Source of the DNA: Alligator mississippiensis
Taxonomy: Eukaryota; Chordata; Crocodylia; Alligatoridae
Assembly: GCF_030867095.1 (NCBI RefSeq)
Contig: NC_081826.1
Location: 250,646,251 to 250,710,250, forward strand
Direction: 5' to 3'
DNA: 64,000 nucleotides
Part shown: positions 1-9,795 of the stretch, piece by piece
Position numbering within the stretch: position 1 is the stretch's first letter
Layout: each line of letters opens with the position of its first letter
Notes under the pieces: model-generated
What the model saw: only the letters and a program-made list of their open reading frames with translations
Told to the model about the DNA's origin: nothing
The model's database searches: none
Translations under genes and position numbers: made by a program

Positions 1-1319
1 TCACAGAGGATACTCTGAAGCTGAGAGATATTGGTGGTGTAGACTGAAAAATTATTTCATTAATAAGGTTAACAATTGCTTCCAAATGTAAATTAATTTA
101 TTTTGTGCATCCTGACAGCACAGTCATTCTTTACATTGGAAAAACCATGAAAGTCAGTGGCAACAAGATATAATTTCAATACTGCCATCCAGTTAACAAG
201 TATTAGTTTGCAAGTTTAGTTTATTTTTGTTAATAAAATCAAATAGGTTATCATTAGTAGTTTCCTCAGAAAAAGGAAAAAAAATGCATTTTGCTCTTTT
301 ATTATAATGTCTGAAACAACATGAGATGTTTATGGCAATAAAATGGTTTTACAAATATGTTAAACAGTATTTTCACTGAGGCTTAAATGTATAAACATTA
401 TCTCTTTATGTGCTTTATTTCCATAACTGTAGCTACAGTTATTTTTAAAGGGATACCAACTCCAAAATCACCTTACCATCTAAAAAATGTTGTACTTGTA
501 CTAATAACAATTGTGATCACAAAAATGGCAAGAAGATAGCAAGAGAAACCTCCTGATTTTTCCCATTTTTATTCTGTTTATAGACTGCCAGTTTCACATT
601 TATTTGTTGTCTCACATATGAACTTCACTATCAGTTGCTGATCTGGGAAAGTCCAGAAAATACTTTTTAGACTGCACAGAATGCCTGACGCTGTGGGGTG
701 CTGTTATTCTCACGCCTGCTGATAACCCTCTTATTAACTTCACCAGTGAAAGTTTTCTGCCCTGCATGTTTTCAAAAAATAAGTCCTAATGATTGGATAC
801 ATGCAGTCTAAAAGGTAATCTATCAGAATCATGATTTTTAACTTGACTTAAAAATAAAGTCAAGTTGACAATATCCTTATACACTATTCAAACAAAGATG
901 CTACTTAACACATCACAAATATAGTCAATGAACAGCCAACTTAAAGTTCCCTAATAAAACTCACAAAGCAGTATTTCTTCAGAAAACAAAACACAATAAA
1001 CTTAAGCCATTATTTTATTTTTAATATCTTATAACTGTTTACAAACATAATTTTTCATTCCTTTAATCACATTCTAAACGTCATCAAATGCAAATAGCTC
1101 GCTCTGCATTTAAAAAAAATGGAGGGGAGAGTCCATAAAATTAGCTTGCCTTTAGAAACTTAATATCGGAGTATGCATTATAATGTCTAGTTTCTTGTTC
1201 TGAAAAGTTGAACTCCAACAGGCAGTCTACTAAATATATCAGAAATTCCACATTTGTTAAATATAGTACTCTATCTAGTATGCTGTGAATGTCCCATGTT
1301 TTATTATTTCTTAAAGTCT
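1..1319 (-). other. MSH3: MSH3 3' UTR and downstream flank
   Basis: AT-rich sequence 3' of the MSH3 stop codon (minus strand). A candidate AATAAA poly(A) signal lies at 1014-1019 on the minus strand, about 300 bases past the stop; other AATAAA-like hexamers occur further downstream, so the real cleavage site is open. I see no other gene or recognisable repeat here. Confidence 0.55.
1014..1019 (-). promoter_or_regulatory. candidate MSH3 polyadenylation signal
   Basis: TTTATT on the plus strand, so AATAAA in the sense of MSH3, about 300 bases after the stop. It is the closest perfect hexamer I noticed, but AATAAA is common in AT-rich DNA and alternative sites exist downstream. Confidence 0.3.
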
Positions 1320-1446
1320 TCAATTAAGCAGGATATGAGATATTAAAAATAGTCGATCATCTTCAGTTTCACATATCTTTTTCCATTTTTGCAGTTCCTG
1401 GGAATCATTTATGTTCCATATTTCAGCAAAATACTTTAGCCTCTTC
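1320..1446 (-). CDS. MSH3: MSH3 last coding exon (C-terminus)
   Basis: Terminal coding exon of the mismatch repair protein MSH3, which pairs with MSH2 to form MutS-beta and recognises insertion/deletion loops in the nucleus. The acceptor reads ttgtttttcag/GAAGAGG on the minus strand, in phase with the upstream exon that ends AAA AG, so the junction codes K-R-K-R-L-K. The exon encodes about 41 residues, including RLKYFAEIW and SQELQKW, and ends LLN followed by TGA at 1322-1320. From memory this resembles the vertebrate MSH3 tail (KRLKYFA-x-W, then a helical segment). The last residues are poorly conserved. The neighbouring intron is 10.8 kb and full of transposons. Confidence 0.93.
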
Positions 1447-2336
1447 CTGAAAAACAAAACATATAATAAAATACAAAATATGGAATATCTGTAAATAAAA
1501 TACAAGAGCCATTAAAATAGACTAGATGTCTTTGTATATACAGTATTAAGAACTGGTAATCTTTATCAGCTCAAAACACTGAAAAAATGGTGTAAATAAA
1601 TGATTAGTATTTTCCACTGAAAGAAAACAAGTGGCATTCATGATCAGCAAATGTAAAACTGCAATGTTCCTCTTAGTATTTTAGGACTCAAAGACATGTC
1701 TACACGAACTCCTGGGGAGTCTGGGAGTACTGCCAAGATACATGCCTTGCGCACAACCTCCTGTTCAGGGCATGGCAAAGCCTGGAAATTAGGCAGCAGA
1801 GCCAGGTTAGCAAGGTCTTGGGTATTCACTAAGGAGCACATGAGACAAAGGGCCTGAACATAGTTCTGCGAACGCCCTCTGGGCTGCACTAAACAGACAA
1901 AACAGCCAGATTCTGGGATTTGCTGTGTTCTGAGTGGGAGCACGTGGTTGCTTCTCAGTTGCAGTCCTGAGCTTGCCACAGAGGCCATGAAGATCTGCCT
2001 ATGAATGATAATAAGCCAGAGAAATCATGATAAACTACAAGTTAGTTAAGATAATAATGTATTCCTGATATTTCAAAGGCAGATGAAAGTCTAGCGAAGT
2101 TTTCAGTGCTCAATGACACGGATGTACTCGGTTGCTGTTCTTATATACAAGGCAATGAGGCAGAGAAAAATTAACAAATCAGTTGGCTTTGTAACAGAAT
2201 CTGAGTTTGCTCCCCAAGGTGAAGTCTACATTTCTAGACAGGAGGGGAAGAGGCAATTCTGATCAGTTGCTTATGATCCAATCTAACAGATAAAAGCATA
2301 CGTAGGATTTAACAACAAACAGATATTTATCTAGCT
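1447..2336. other. MSH3 last intron, no gene seen
   Basis: Intronic sequence. An open frame at 1644-1988 (minus strand, 114 codons) has no family I recognise. Its 3' half contains a MITE-like phrase (gacatgtctacacg near 1693) seen in other sauropsid-type repeats, so it is probably an old repeat rather than a gene. Confidence 0.5.
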
Positions 2337-2503
2337 CAGGGCTGTCCAACTTGCAGCCCACAGGCTCCTACTCTCAGTGCCACTCCCCACCATTGCTCTC
2401 CTGTGGATGTCACTGGGTTCTCTGGATTTCCCCCCTCCTTCCTCCACCTTCTACTTCCTATCCCTGAACCAGAGGCTGCATGGCGCTGTGCAGTGGGAAG
2501 GGT
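2337..2503 (+). mobile_element. hAT-type terminus fragment
   Basis: Begins CAGGGCTGTCCAACTTGCAG, the style of terminal inverted repeat seen in hAT MITEs; a related terminus occurs at 62970. The matching right end was not found. A CR1 tail abuts it at about 2504, so it is probably interrupted or truncated. Confidence 0.35.
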
Positions 2504-2858
2504 CACGCCATGGCTGCCTATAAGTTCATCACGGGGGCACAGAAGGGAATTGGTGAGTATTTATTCATCAAGGCGCCCCCGGGGGTTACAAGAAACAATG
2601 GCTACAAGCTAGCAGAGAGCAGATTGACATTTAGATTGGACATTAGGAAGAACTTCTTCACAGTTCGAGTGGCCAAGGTCTGGAACGGGCTCCCAAGGGA
2701 GGTGGTGCTCTCCCCTACCCTGGGGGTCTTCAAGAGGAGGTTAGATGAGTATCTAGCTGGGGTCATCTAGACCCAGCACTCTTTCCTGCTTATGCAGGGG
2801 GTCGGACTCGATGATCTATTGAGGTCCCTTCCGACCCTAACATCTATGAATCTATGGG
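2504..2858 (+). mobile_element. CR1 LINE 3' end
   Basis: 5'-truncated CR1 non-LTR retrotransposon. Positions about 2510-2770 encode the C-terminal end of ORF2 (AAYKFITGAQKGIGE, VWNGLPREVVLSPTLG, ending LAGVI and TAG). It is followed by the CR1 3' UTR (gacccagcactctttcctgc) and the terminal repeats tctatgaatctatgg. Two extra residues (LT inserted before FRLDIRKNF) mark it as slightly diverged from the copies at 24.6-28.6 kb. Confidence 0.9.
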
Positions 2859-3009
2859 TGACCTTGAGGATATACAGCCCCCAGCCACTCAGAAGCTGGG
2901 CAGCCCTCATCTAACTCATCATCTTGCACTTTTTCAAGAAATCCTCCTATCCCCCAAACAAGTGCTTTTCTTCTACTGAGTAACTCATTGTAAACCAATA
3001 TAGAGTAGG

Positions 3010-3205
3010 CACTGGGAGGGACCTCAACAGTCATCTAGTTGACAAATGTAGAATGTGCTGTTCATAATTCACAGATTACAGATGCCTGTCTAGCCTCTCT
3101 CCAAAGAAAGATATTCCATAACACCTCTACACAGCTTGTTTTTCAATTTCTTTATCATCCTTGTCACTCATCTCTGGATCTTCTCCAGTTTCTCTACATC
3201 CATCT
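3010..3205 (-). repeat. old CR1/L3-like LINE, left part
   Basis: Minus-strand relic of an old CR1/L3-type LINE, recognised by phrases such as cactcatctctggatcttctcc and tttctctacatcc, the antisense of the conserved LINE C-terminal region. The repeat stops at 3205, where the gypsy element begins, and resumes at 7338. The gypsy element therefore landed inside it. Confidence 0.6.
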
Positions 3206-3238
3206 TGTCCCAGGGACGCCGGGGTTAGAAGGGTACAG
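3206..3238 (+). repeat. 5' LTR remnant (33 bp)
   Basis: TGTCCCAGGGACGCCGGGGT followed by tagaagggtac matches the start of the 3' LTR at 6064-6096 with two mismatches, then diverges abruptly into integrase sequence. The breakpoint sits just after GGGTAC, consistent with one deletion that removed the rest of the LTR, leader and gag. Confidence 0.75.
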
Positions 3239-6063
3239 ACAGAGGATCAAGAGATCCGGGAGCTGCAGGAGCATGCCCGGGGCCCCCAAGACGTCTCAGC
3301 ACCGCCGCCAGGAGGGCCTCCCTACTTCGAGGTAAGGAACTGCCTCCTCTACCGCGTGCAGGGGGAGCGGCGGGGGGAGGCCTTAGGCTCCCAATTAGTG
3401 GTACCCACCCGATTCCACCAAACCATCTGGCGGTTAGCACACGCGAGCCCCACGGGAGGGCATCTTGGACGGGACAAGACCCTCGCGAGGATAAGCCGGT
3501 GGTTCTTTTGGCCCGGGATGGGGAAGGAAGTGGCCCGCCAGTGTGCAGCCTGCCCCGAGTGCCAGAAGATGAGAACCGAATGTCCGGCACGGGCACCCCT
3601 CCAGCCTATGCCCGTCATAGACACCCCATTCTCGCAGGTAGCCCTAGATGTCATCGGACCTCTTCCCCGTAGTAGCTCAGGTCACCAATATATATTGGTG
3701 ATAGTGGATTACGCCACCCGGTACCCAGAGGCCATCCCCTTGTGAGCGGTGACCGCCCCGCGTATTGCGGAGGAGTTAGTGAAATGGATCTCCAGGATGG
3801 GGATCCCGCAAGAAATATTAACAGACCAAGGGAGGAATTTCATGTCCGGAGTCTTGAGAGCAGTGTGCCGAACGTTACAAATAAAACAACTCCGCACCTC
3901 GGTCTACCATCCCCAGACCAATGGCCTAGTGGAGCGCCTTAACGGGACAATAAAACGGGTGTTGCGGCGCTGCATTCAGGGGGATCCCCGAAAGTGGGAT
4001 CTCCTCCTCCCTCTAATATTATTTACCCTAAGGGACACCCCTCAAGACTCGACGAAGTTCTCGCCGTTCGAACTGGTGTTAGGGCACCGGCCACGGGGCC
4101 TGTTGCAGGTCTTGAGAGAAGGTTGGGAACAGGAAGGAAGCTCCTCTCAAGAGCCGAAGACATACCAGAGAGAGTTTCAGCAGAGGATTAAGGTGGCCCA
4201 GGACCTCGCTCGCAAAAACATGAAGGAAGCCCAGGCCCGGCAGAAGGAGAGGTATGACAGCCGCACCCAAGAACGGGAATTCGAACCCGGCCAAAGGGTT
4301 CTAGTGTTGCTCCCAACGTCCACCAGCAGGCTCCTGACCCAATGGCAGGGGCCATTCGAAATTCTCCGATGAGTTGGACTGGTAGATTACAAGGTCCATA
4401 GGCCCGGCCACCATCGGGAAAAACAAATCTACCACGTGAAACTCCTACGAGAATGGAAGGAGCCTGAAGGGTGGGTGGCCTTTTCTGAAACAGATAACGA
4501 GGACCTCGGACCCCAGGGATTGGGGAGAGAAGCCAGGCCCACCAACGGGGGCCCCTTGGTCCGGATCAGGGAGGAGGTGGGCCCCGTGCAAAGGCAAGAG
4601 GCCCAAAATTTGGTAGAGGAATTCCGGGATGTATTCCGTGAGGAACCCGGGTGGGTCCAGGACTCTTTTCATTCTATAAAGACCCCCCCCAGAGCAATAG
4701 TAAGGGAAAGGTGGCGACCCATCCCACACCACCTCTTGGAAGCCGTTCGTAGAGAAGTAGACTCAATGCTGAGGTTAGGGGTCATTCGGCCGTCGAGGAG
4801 CCCCTGGAGAAGTCCACTGGTGCCAGTGCGTAAGCCCGATGGATCGTTGAGGCTTTGAATAGACTATAGACGATTAAATACCTTGGCGACGTTCGACGCA
4901 TTCCCGATGCCCCATGTGGCAGAGCTGGTCGAAAGAATAGGGGACGACCAGTATATCTCAACCCTCGACCTCGCAAAGGGGTATTGGCAGATCCCGGTGG
5001 CCAAAGAAGATAGGCCAAAAATGGCATTTGGCACCCCATGGGGGCTGTATGAGTTTGTCAGGATGCCCTTTGGGTTACACGGTGCCGCCGCAACGTTTCA
5101 GCGCCTGATGGATCGGATGCTGGCCCCACATGCCGAGTATGCCGCGGCCTATATAGACGATATTGTCATATATACCTGGACATGGGTACAGCACAAAAGA
5201 GCCCTTCGAGCCATCCTGACGGAATTGAGACGGGCGGGGCTAACGGCCAACCCTCGAAAATGTGCCCTAGCCCAGAAAGAAACAAAATATCTGGGGTTTC
5301 TGGTTGGCAGAGGCATGATCAGACCATTGGCTGATAAGGTGGAGATAATCCGCAATTTTACGGCCCTGCAAAACTGCCGCCAGCTTCGATCATTCCTGGG
5401 GCTCACCAATTATTATAGGCGGTTTGTACCCCACTTCTCAGTATTGTCCGTGCCTTTGTCGGAGGCACTCAGAGGGCGGAAAACAGGGGTAGTCAGGTGG
5501 ACGGAAGAGATGACACGGAGTTTCAAAAAGCTGAAACAAGCACTCTGCGAGGAAGTGGTAATACACACTCCTGACTTCAGGAAACCCTTTGTTTTACAGA
5601 CGGATGCCTCGGAGACTGCAGTGGGGGCCGTCTTAACCCAGGAGGACAGGGGCAGTGAGAGGCCCGTGGTGTACGCCAGTCGCAAGCTGCTGCCGGCAGA
5701 GAGAAGGTACTCCACCACAGAACGGGAATGCTTAGCCATACGGTGGGTGGTAGACCACTTCAGGTATTACCTGATGGGCAGAGAATTCAAATTGGTGATG
5801 GATCATGCTCTGCTAAGGTGGCTGAGCACAGCCAGGACAGATAACGCCCGAATAACACGGTGGGCTTTGGCACTCCAACCTTATAAGTTTTACATAGTAC
5901 ACCGACCAGGGAAGGATAATGCAGTGGTGGACTTCCTATACAGGTGTGACGGGGAAGACCAGACCGGGAGCCGAGGTGACCAGCCAAATGGACAGACCAG
6001 CCTGACAGGTATGACCCGAAATGGGACCGAAGAAGCGCCCCAAAGCATCTTGAGGGGGGGTTG
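3239..6063 (+). pseudogene. gypsy pol: integrase, RT, RNase H (three TGA stops)
   Basis: One reading frame runs through the whole region and is interrupted only by TGA at 3743-3745, 4370-4372 and 4856-4858. In order: an H2C2 zinc-binding segment of integrase (RLAHASPTGGHLG, then CAACPEC; about 3430-3560); the DDE core (D in ALDVIGPL, D in LTDQGRNF, E in TNGLVERLNG; about 3640-3940); and an integrase C-terminus ending YHVKLLREW. A linker leads to RT (GVIRPSRSPW, DLAKGYWQIP, YIDDIV at about 5150-5167). RNase H follows (QTDASE, TERECLAI, VMDHALLRW). Catalytic residues look intact except that the usual late RNase H D-A-L motif reads VVDFLYR. The frame stays open to 6196, inside the LTR. The first two stops could be CGA-to-TGA decay. 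Confidence 0.9.
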
Positions 6064-7337
6064 TGTCCCAGGGACACTGGGGTTAGAAGGGTACCCCGGG
6101 GCCAGACCAGGGGGGAAGCGACCACCTACTTACCCCACGCAGAGGCTGGAGCGAGCAGGGGCACGTGCACGGGGAGACCGCCGGCACGGTTTGTAAGCTG
6201 CGCTTATATCCAGCTGGGGCCGGGCGACGTTGGCGGGAGACGCCGCCCGGCAAGAGATAAAAGGCGGCCCCGGGAGCAGGGCCGGAGGAGAGGCGAGGGA
6301 AGCCCGCAGGGAACCCCGAGAGCGAGACCTGTGACAGCAGAGCCCATGTATCCGGCCCGACGGGGCCAGCAGAGGCAGCGGCACTAACAGCAGCAGCTGC
6401 CGTGAGAGCGGTGGCGATAACAGCGTCGACAGCGGCAGGGAGAGCCGCCTCGTTAAAGAAGCCGGGAGAGGAAGCTGCGGCTACAGCAGTGAGAGCTGCG
6501 CTCTTAAAGGAGCCAATGGTAAAAAGGAAGATGACGTCAGCAGCACGATGGGAGAGGGAACTGGCTACAGTCGTAGCAGGAGAGCGGGTGGAGGAGCCGG
6601 TGAGGCAACCAGTCGCGGACCCCACGAGAGAAGTGACAGACGGGCCGGCGGGGAGCCGGCAGTGGACTCGGCGAGGGAGAGAACGCCGGATACAAGGTTC
6701 CCAGAGAGAGGGAGCCACGAGCCCGGAGAGTAGGCACCCGGGGAAGTCGGTGGCCTTAAGCCTCCCAACAGGCCGGGAGCCAGGGGGAGCTCATTGGTCG
6801 GGGCTTAGGCACCCGGGTCAGAGCCTGGGCTAGGCGTGATAAAGGAGTTTGAGTTTGAGTTTCAGTATTCGTTTTCTTTTGGCTCGCTCGTTGTTGTAGT
6901 GTTGTGGAGGCCTCGGGGCAATACAGGCTAGGAGCAGCCGAGAAACCAGCAGGGGGTGAGACCCCTAGGCAGATTCCAGCCTGGGTAGTTTGGGTCCCTG
7001 GAATAAGGACCACCGGGAGATTCAGGACCAGAAACGCGGCGGGGCCGCCAGAGGAAGGCCACTAGAAGACCCGCAGCAGCAGGTGACGATTGGCCGGGGT
7101 CTAGGGGAGGTCGGAGCCCCGTGAGTGCCTGCCGAAGGCACAACGACCCCGGGAGGCGGCATTAACGGAGACCCCCATCACTGAGGTTACATTCGAAGTC
7201 ATGGCAGGCGATGTTAGGGGGCCTCCCGTCACCACCCGAAGCACCTCCCGGGGCCCTCTCGTGAGCTCGTGGCCAGTTAGAACGGCCACTCGGGCTAGAG
7301 CAGCTCGAGAGCGCCTGGTCGGGCAGAGGCGGGCACA
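6064..7337 (+). repeat. gypsy 3' LTR (about 1.27 kb)
   Basis: Starts TGTCCCAGGGACACTGG just after the polypurine tract; the exact first base could be 6062 or 6064. It ends ...GGGCACA at about 7337, before the TATCT half of the target duplication. A TATA-like GATAAAAGG lies near 6255. The GC-rich interior has many spurious frames. An ATG at 7201 opens 45 codons before the element ends. It could be the start of gag in a rearranged copy, in which case the LTR would be shorter. The flanking duplication favours one long LTR. Confidence 0.6.
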
Positions 7338-8050
7338 TATCTTAAAACCAGAAATGGATAGAACACTCCAGGTGAGATCTAGCTAGGCCTGTGCAGAGTA
7401 GTACCAATACCTCCTATGTTTTGCATGCAATGCTTCTGTTACTGTAGCTCAACACTGCTGTTGGTTTGTTTTTTTTTATACAGCATTACATCACTGACTT
7501 CTGTCAAATTTGTGATCTTTCTTAGAAGATCTACCATATAGCCAATTATTGCCCATTCTGTATTGATGGCTGTTCTTCCCTGTGGGTATGCTGTCTTTGC
7601 TGAAATTCAATTTATTGCAAATTCTAATCCTAGCATCCAATGTGTTTGCTGTCCCTTCACTTTGTCTGTCATCTATTAATTTGTCAGAAAGCTGTCTATT
7701 CACGCATCCAAGTCTTCAATTAAAAATGTTAAAGAACACTAAACCCAGAACAGAGTGACCCTACTTGAAACCTCCTGAATTTCATACATCAATCCATTTA
7801 GTTACCCTTTGCTTGAAGTTATTCAATCACTTACGCTGGTTGAAATACGTATTGATAATTCTATCTAATCCATCTTTCTGCATATTATTTAAGAGAATGC
7901 CACCTCTGACTCTATCCTTACTGTCAGATATTTTATCCACTTTCTTCCCCTCATCTATCAAATTGAATTTGAATGAAAAACCAAATTATTTGTACTTAAT
8001 AGTAAGTGGGCTGATATTGATCACAGCTTCCTCTTCCAAATGTTTATAAA
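7338..8050 (-). repeat. old CR1/L3-like LINE, right part
   Basis: Continuation of the LINE split by the gypsy insertion. Antisense LINE phrases are recognisable (aacactccaggtgagatct; cagcattacatcactgactt; aatgttaaagaacactaaac; gagaatgccacctctgac). The reading frame is decayed with many stops. This copy is much older than the CR1 elements at 22-31 kb. Confidence 0.6.
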
Positions 8051-9795
8051 TTGACTTTTTTGTAATTTGCTGTAGTAACAACCCAGGAACTAATATGTTT
8101 GCTTATGTATATCACATACCTTTTCTTAAAAAAATCAGCTGCTGGAAATCAGGTTGTGCATTATAAGTGAGGAAATATGGTAATATTAGTTTCTGCTTCT
8201 GCCAGGGGAAAGCAAAAGTAACACTGCATATGAGACTCTAGCTGATTGCTATAGATCAGGGGTTGGCAATGTTTTTGGGCAAAGTGCCAAAAACACCCAC
8301 AACCTCAATTTGTCAGATTATTGCCATACCAGGAGCAAATGGCAAGGAAGCCACAAGGAGCCCAATCCTTGTTGTGGCAGCACAACCACAGCCCTTTTCC
8401 CACCATCCTCTTCAAGGAGTGCATGCCAAACAAAATGCCTTCGCATACCACTCTCTGGCACCCATCCTGGGGGCTTCCTACTCCTGCCATAGATACTTTC
8501 TTCCCACCCCCTCTGGCACTGCTCAATATAGGCTTCTGCTGCTGCTAATCAATTACTTACTGCTACTTAGTAATAGTTTCAAGGAAAGATTTTTTTCTCA
8601 TTCTGCCTTTTAAAAACAAGGTGTACGTATTATTTTGGGGCATGTTGTATGTGAGGAAATACAGTAACAAGACAGGTTGACCAATCTAATTCCCTAGATC
8701 CTTCTTATCATATGCTTACTCTATGATTCATAATTAGGAGTTTACAAGTTGCGATAAAACTGGTTTGTTCTTTTCTTCCTTTAAAAGAACCCAAACAAAA
8801 CAAAACCTCCCAGAAGAATGTGAAAAAGCTACATGGAAATGTTATTAAACTTATAGTCAAGAATTGAAAAGATCACAAGTGTCAGAATTAAAATTATCTA
8901 CTCAACCTTAATTCTACACCTCTGTGTGCACTCTGAAAGTCTTTAATTACATGATCACATACTATTTTCCTTCTCATAATTTTTGTATGCAATTAATTCC
9001 CTTTTCAGCAATGGAATACACATTAGAACTCAGTATGTGCCCTAGCCAAGCTCCTTCCTTTGATCTGAGAAAATAAAATATTTTACTAGACAGAAAAATC
9101 AAATCACTATCTTATTAGTTCATATCATAATTTATTACATCAGACAATGATACCAGCAACTTATTTTAAATTCTAACTCTCTTGCAGATAAATTTTATTG
9201 ACTTTAGATCCTCACACAGAAGATGATAGATGTTAAAACATTTATAAGCACCTTGTGATTTTACTTTTGGTGAATTATGGACCATATAATACTGACAAGT
9301 GTAAACTACTTAATTATTTTTCTGCAACTCATTATATAGCCTCAATATATTACGGTTTTATTATTCTACATTCTGAAAAGATAAGAACTGGTTTTGAGCT
9401 CTGTAGGCTATTAAGCTTCATAGGAAACACTTGTAACTGAAAACAATTAGTACCTAAAATTTTCTCCTTCAAAATCCTTCTACCAAGATTATTAATAGTC
9501 ATCAGGCTTTAAATGTATTATATTGCTGAGATGAGAGACGTAAGAATGCAACTAAAAAGTCAGTGCAAGTTTTCCTATAGTGCATATTTATTATGCATAA
9601 ACTAACATCAAAAACAGAAGAATCCTTGCAGATTGGTGAATCTATAAGCCAGATGTATATCTGTGTGTTTATATGGATAACTATTCATAGTTAAATCTAT
9701 ACTATTTACATGTAGGGGTTTATGTTACCTGCTATTTTAGGTAGTCAGTTCAAATCTTTGCTAGAGTAACTGATTACACAACTGATTTCAGCTAT
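8051..9795. other. MSH3 last intron, mostly unique, with repeat scraps
   Basis: AT-rich intron. A hAT-like terminus begins at 8257 (CAGGGGTTGGCAATG) without a visible partner. Segments at 8140-8180 and 8580-8672 share a gtgaggaaatac/tggtaa motif. No coding exon is supported. Confidence 0.45.
8580..8672 (+). repeat. interspersed repeat terminus (copy 1)
   Basis: aaacaaggtgtacgtattat and the following gggcatgttgtatgtgag resemble 42840-42930 over about 90 bases in the same orientation. This looks like the end of an old DNA transposon family; I cannot name it. Confidence 0.5.

Larger units (their letters stand above)
3206..7337 (+). mobile_element. Ty3/gypsy element, Gmr1-like (IN before RT)
   Basis: Internally deleted LTR retrotransposon. 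Order: first 33 bases of a 5' LTR (3206-3238), integrase, RT-RNase H, a polypurine tract (gaggggggg, 6052-6060), then a long 3' LTR. gag, the primer site, any protease and most of the 5' LTR are missing. Flanks CATCT (3201-3205) and TATCT (7338-7342) match at four of five bases, a plausible target duplication, and the surrounding LINE resumes exactly there. Integrase upstream of RT is the Gmr1 order, unlike ordinary Ty3/gypsy. Gmr1-like elements are the proposed source of the vertebrate SCAN domain; the gag that would carry it is absent here. Confidence 0.85.

Noticed and set aside
1644..1988. 114-codon open frame, minus strand, in the last MSH3 intron
   Set aside because: No recognised domain, no splice phase with MSH3, and repeat-like wording in its 3' half.
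3743..4858. Selenocysteine or other TGA recoding in the gypsy frame
   Set aside because: Three stops in an already deleted element are better explained by decay; no recoding element is visible.
6402..6833. 143-codon ORF in the gypsy LTR
   Set aside because: Ala/Arg/Glu-rich frame in GC-rich LTR sequence with overlapping frames on both strands; no motif.
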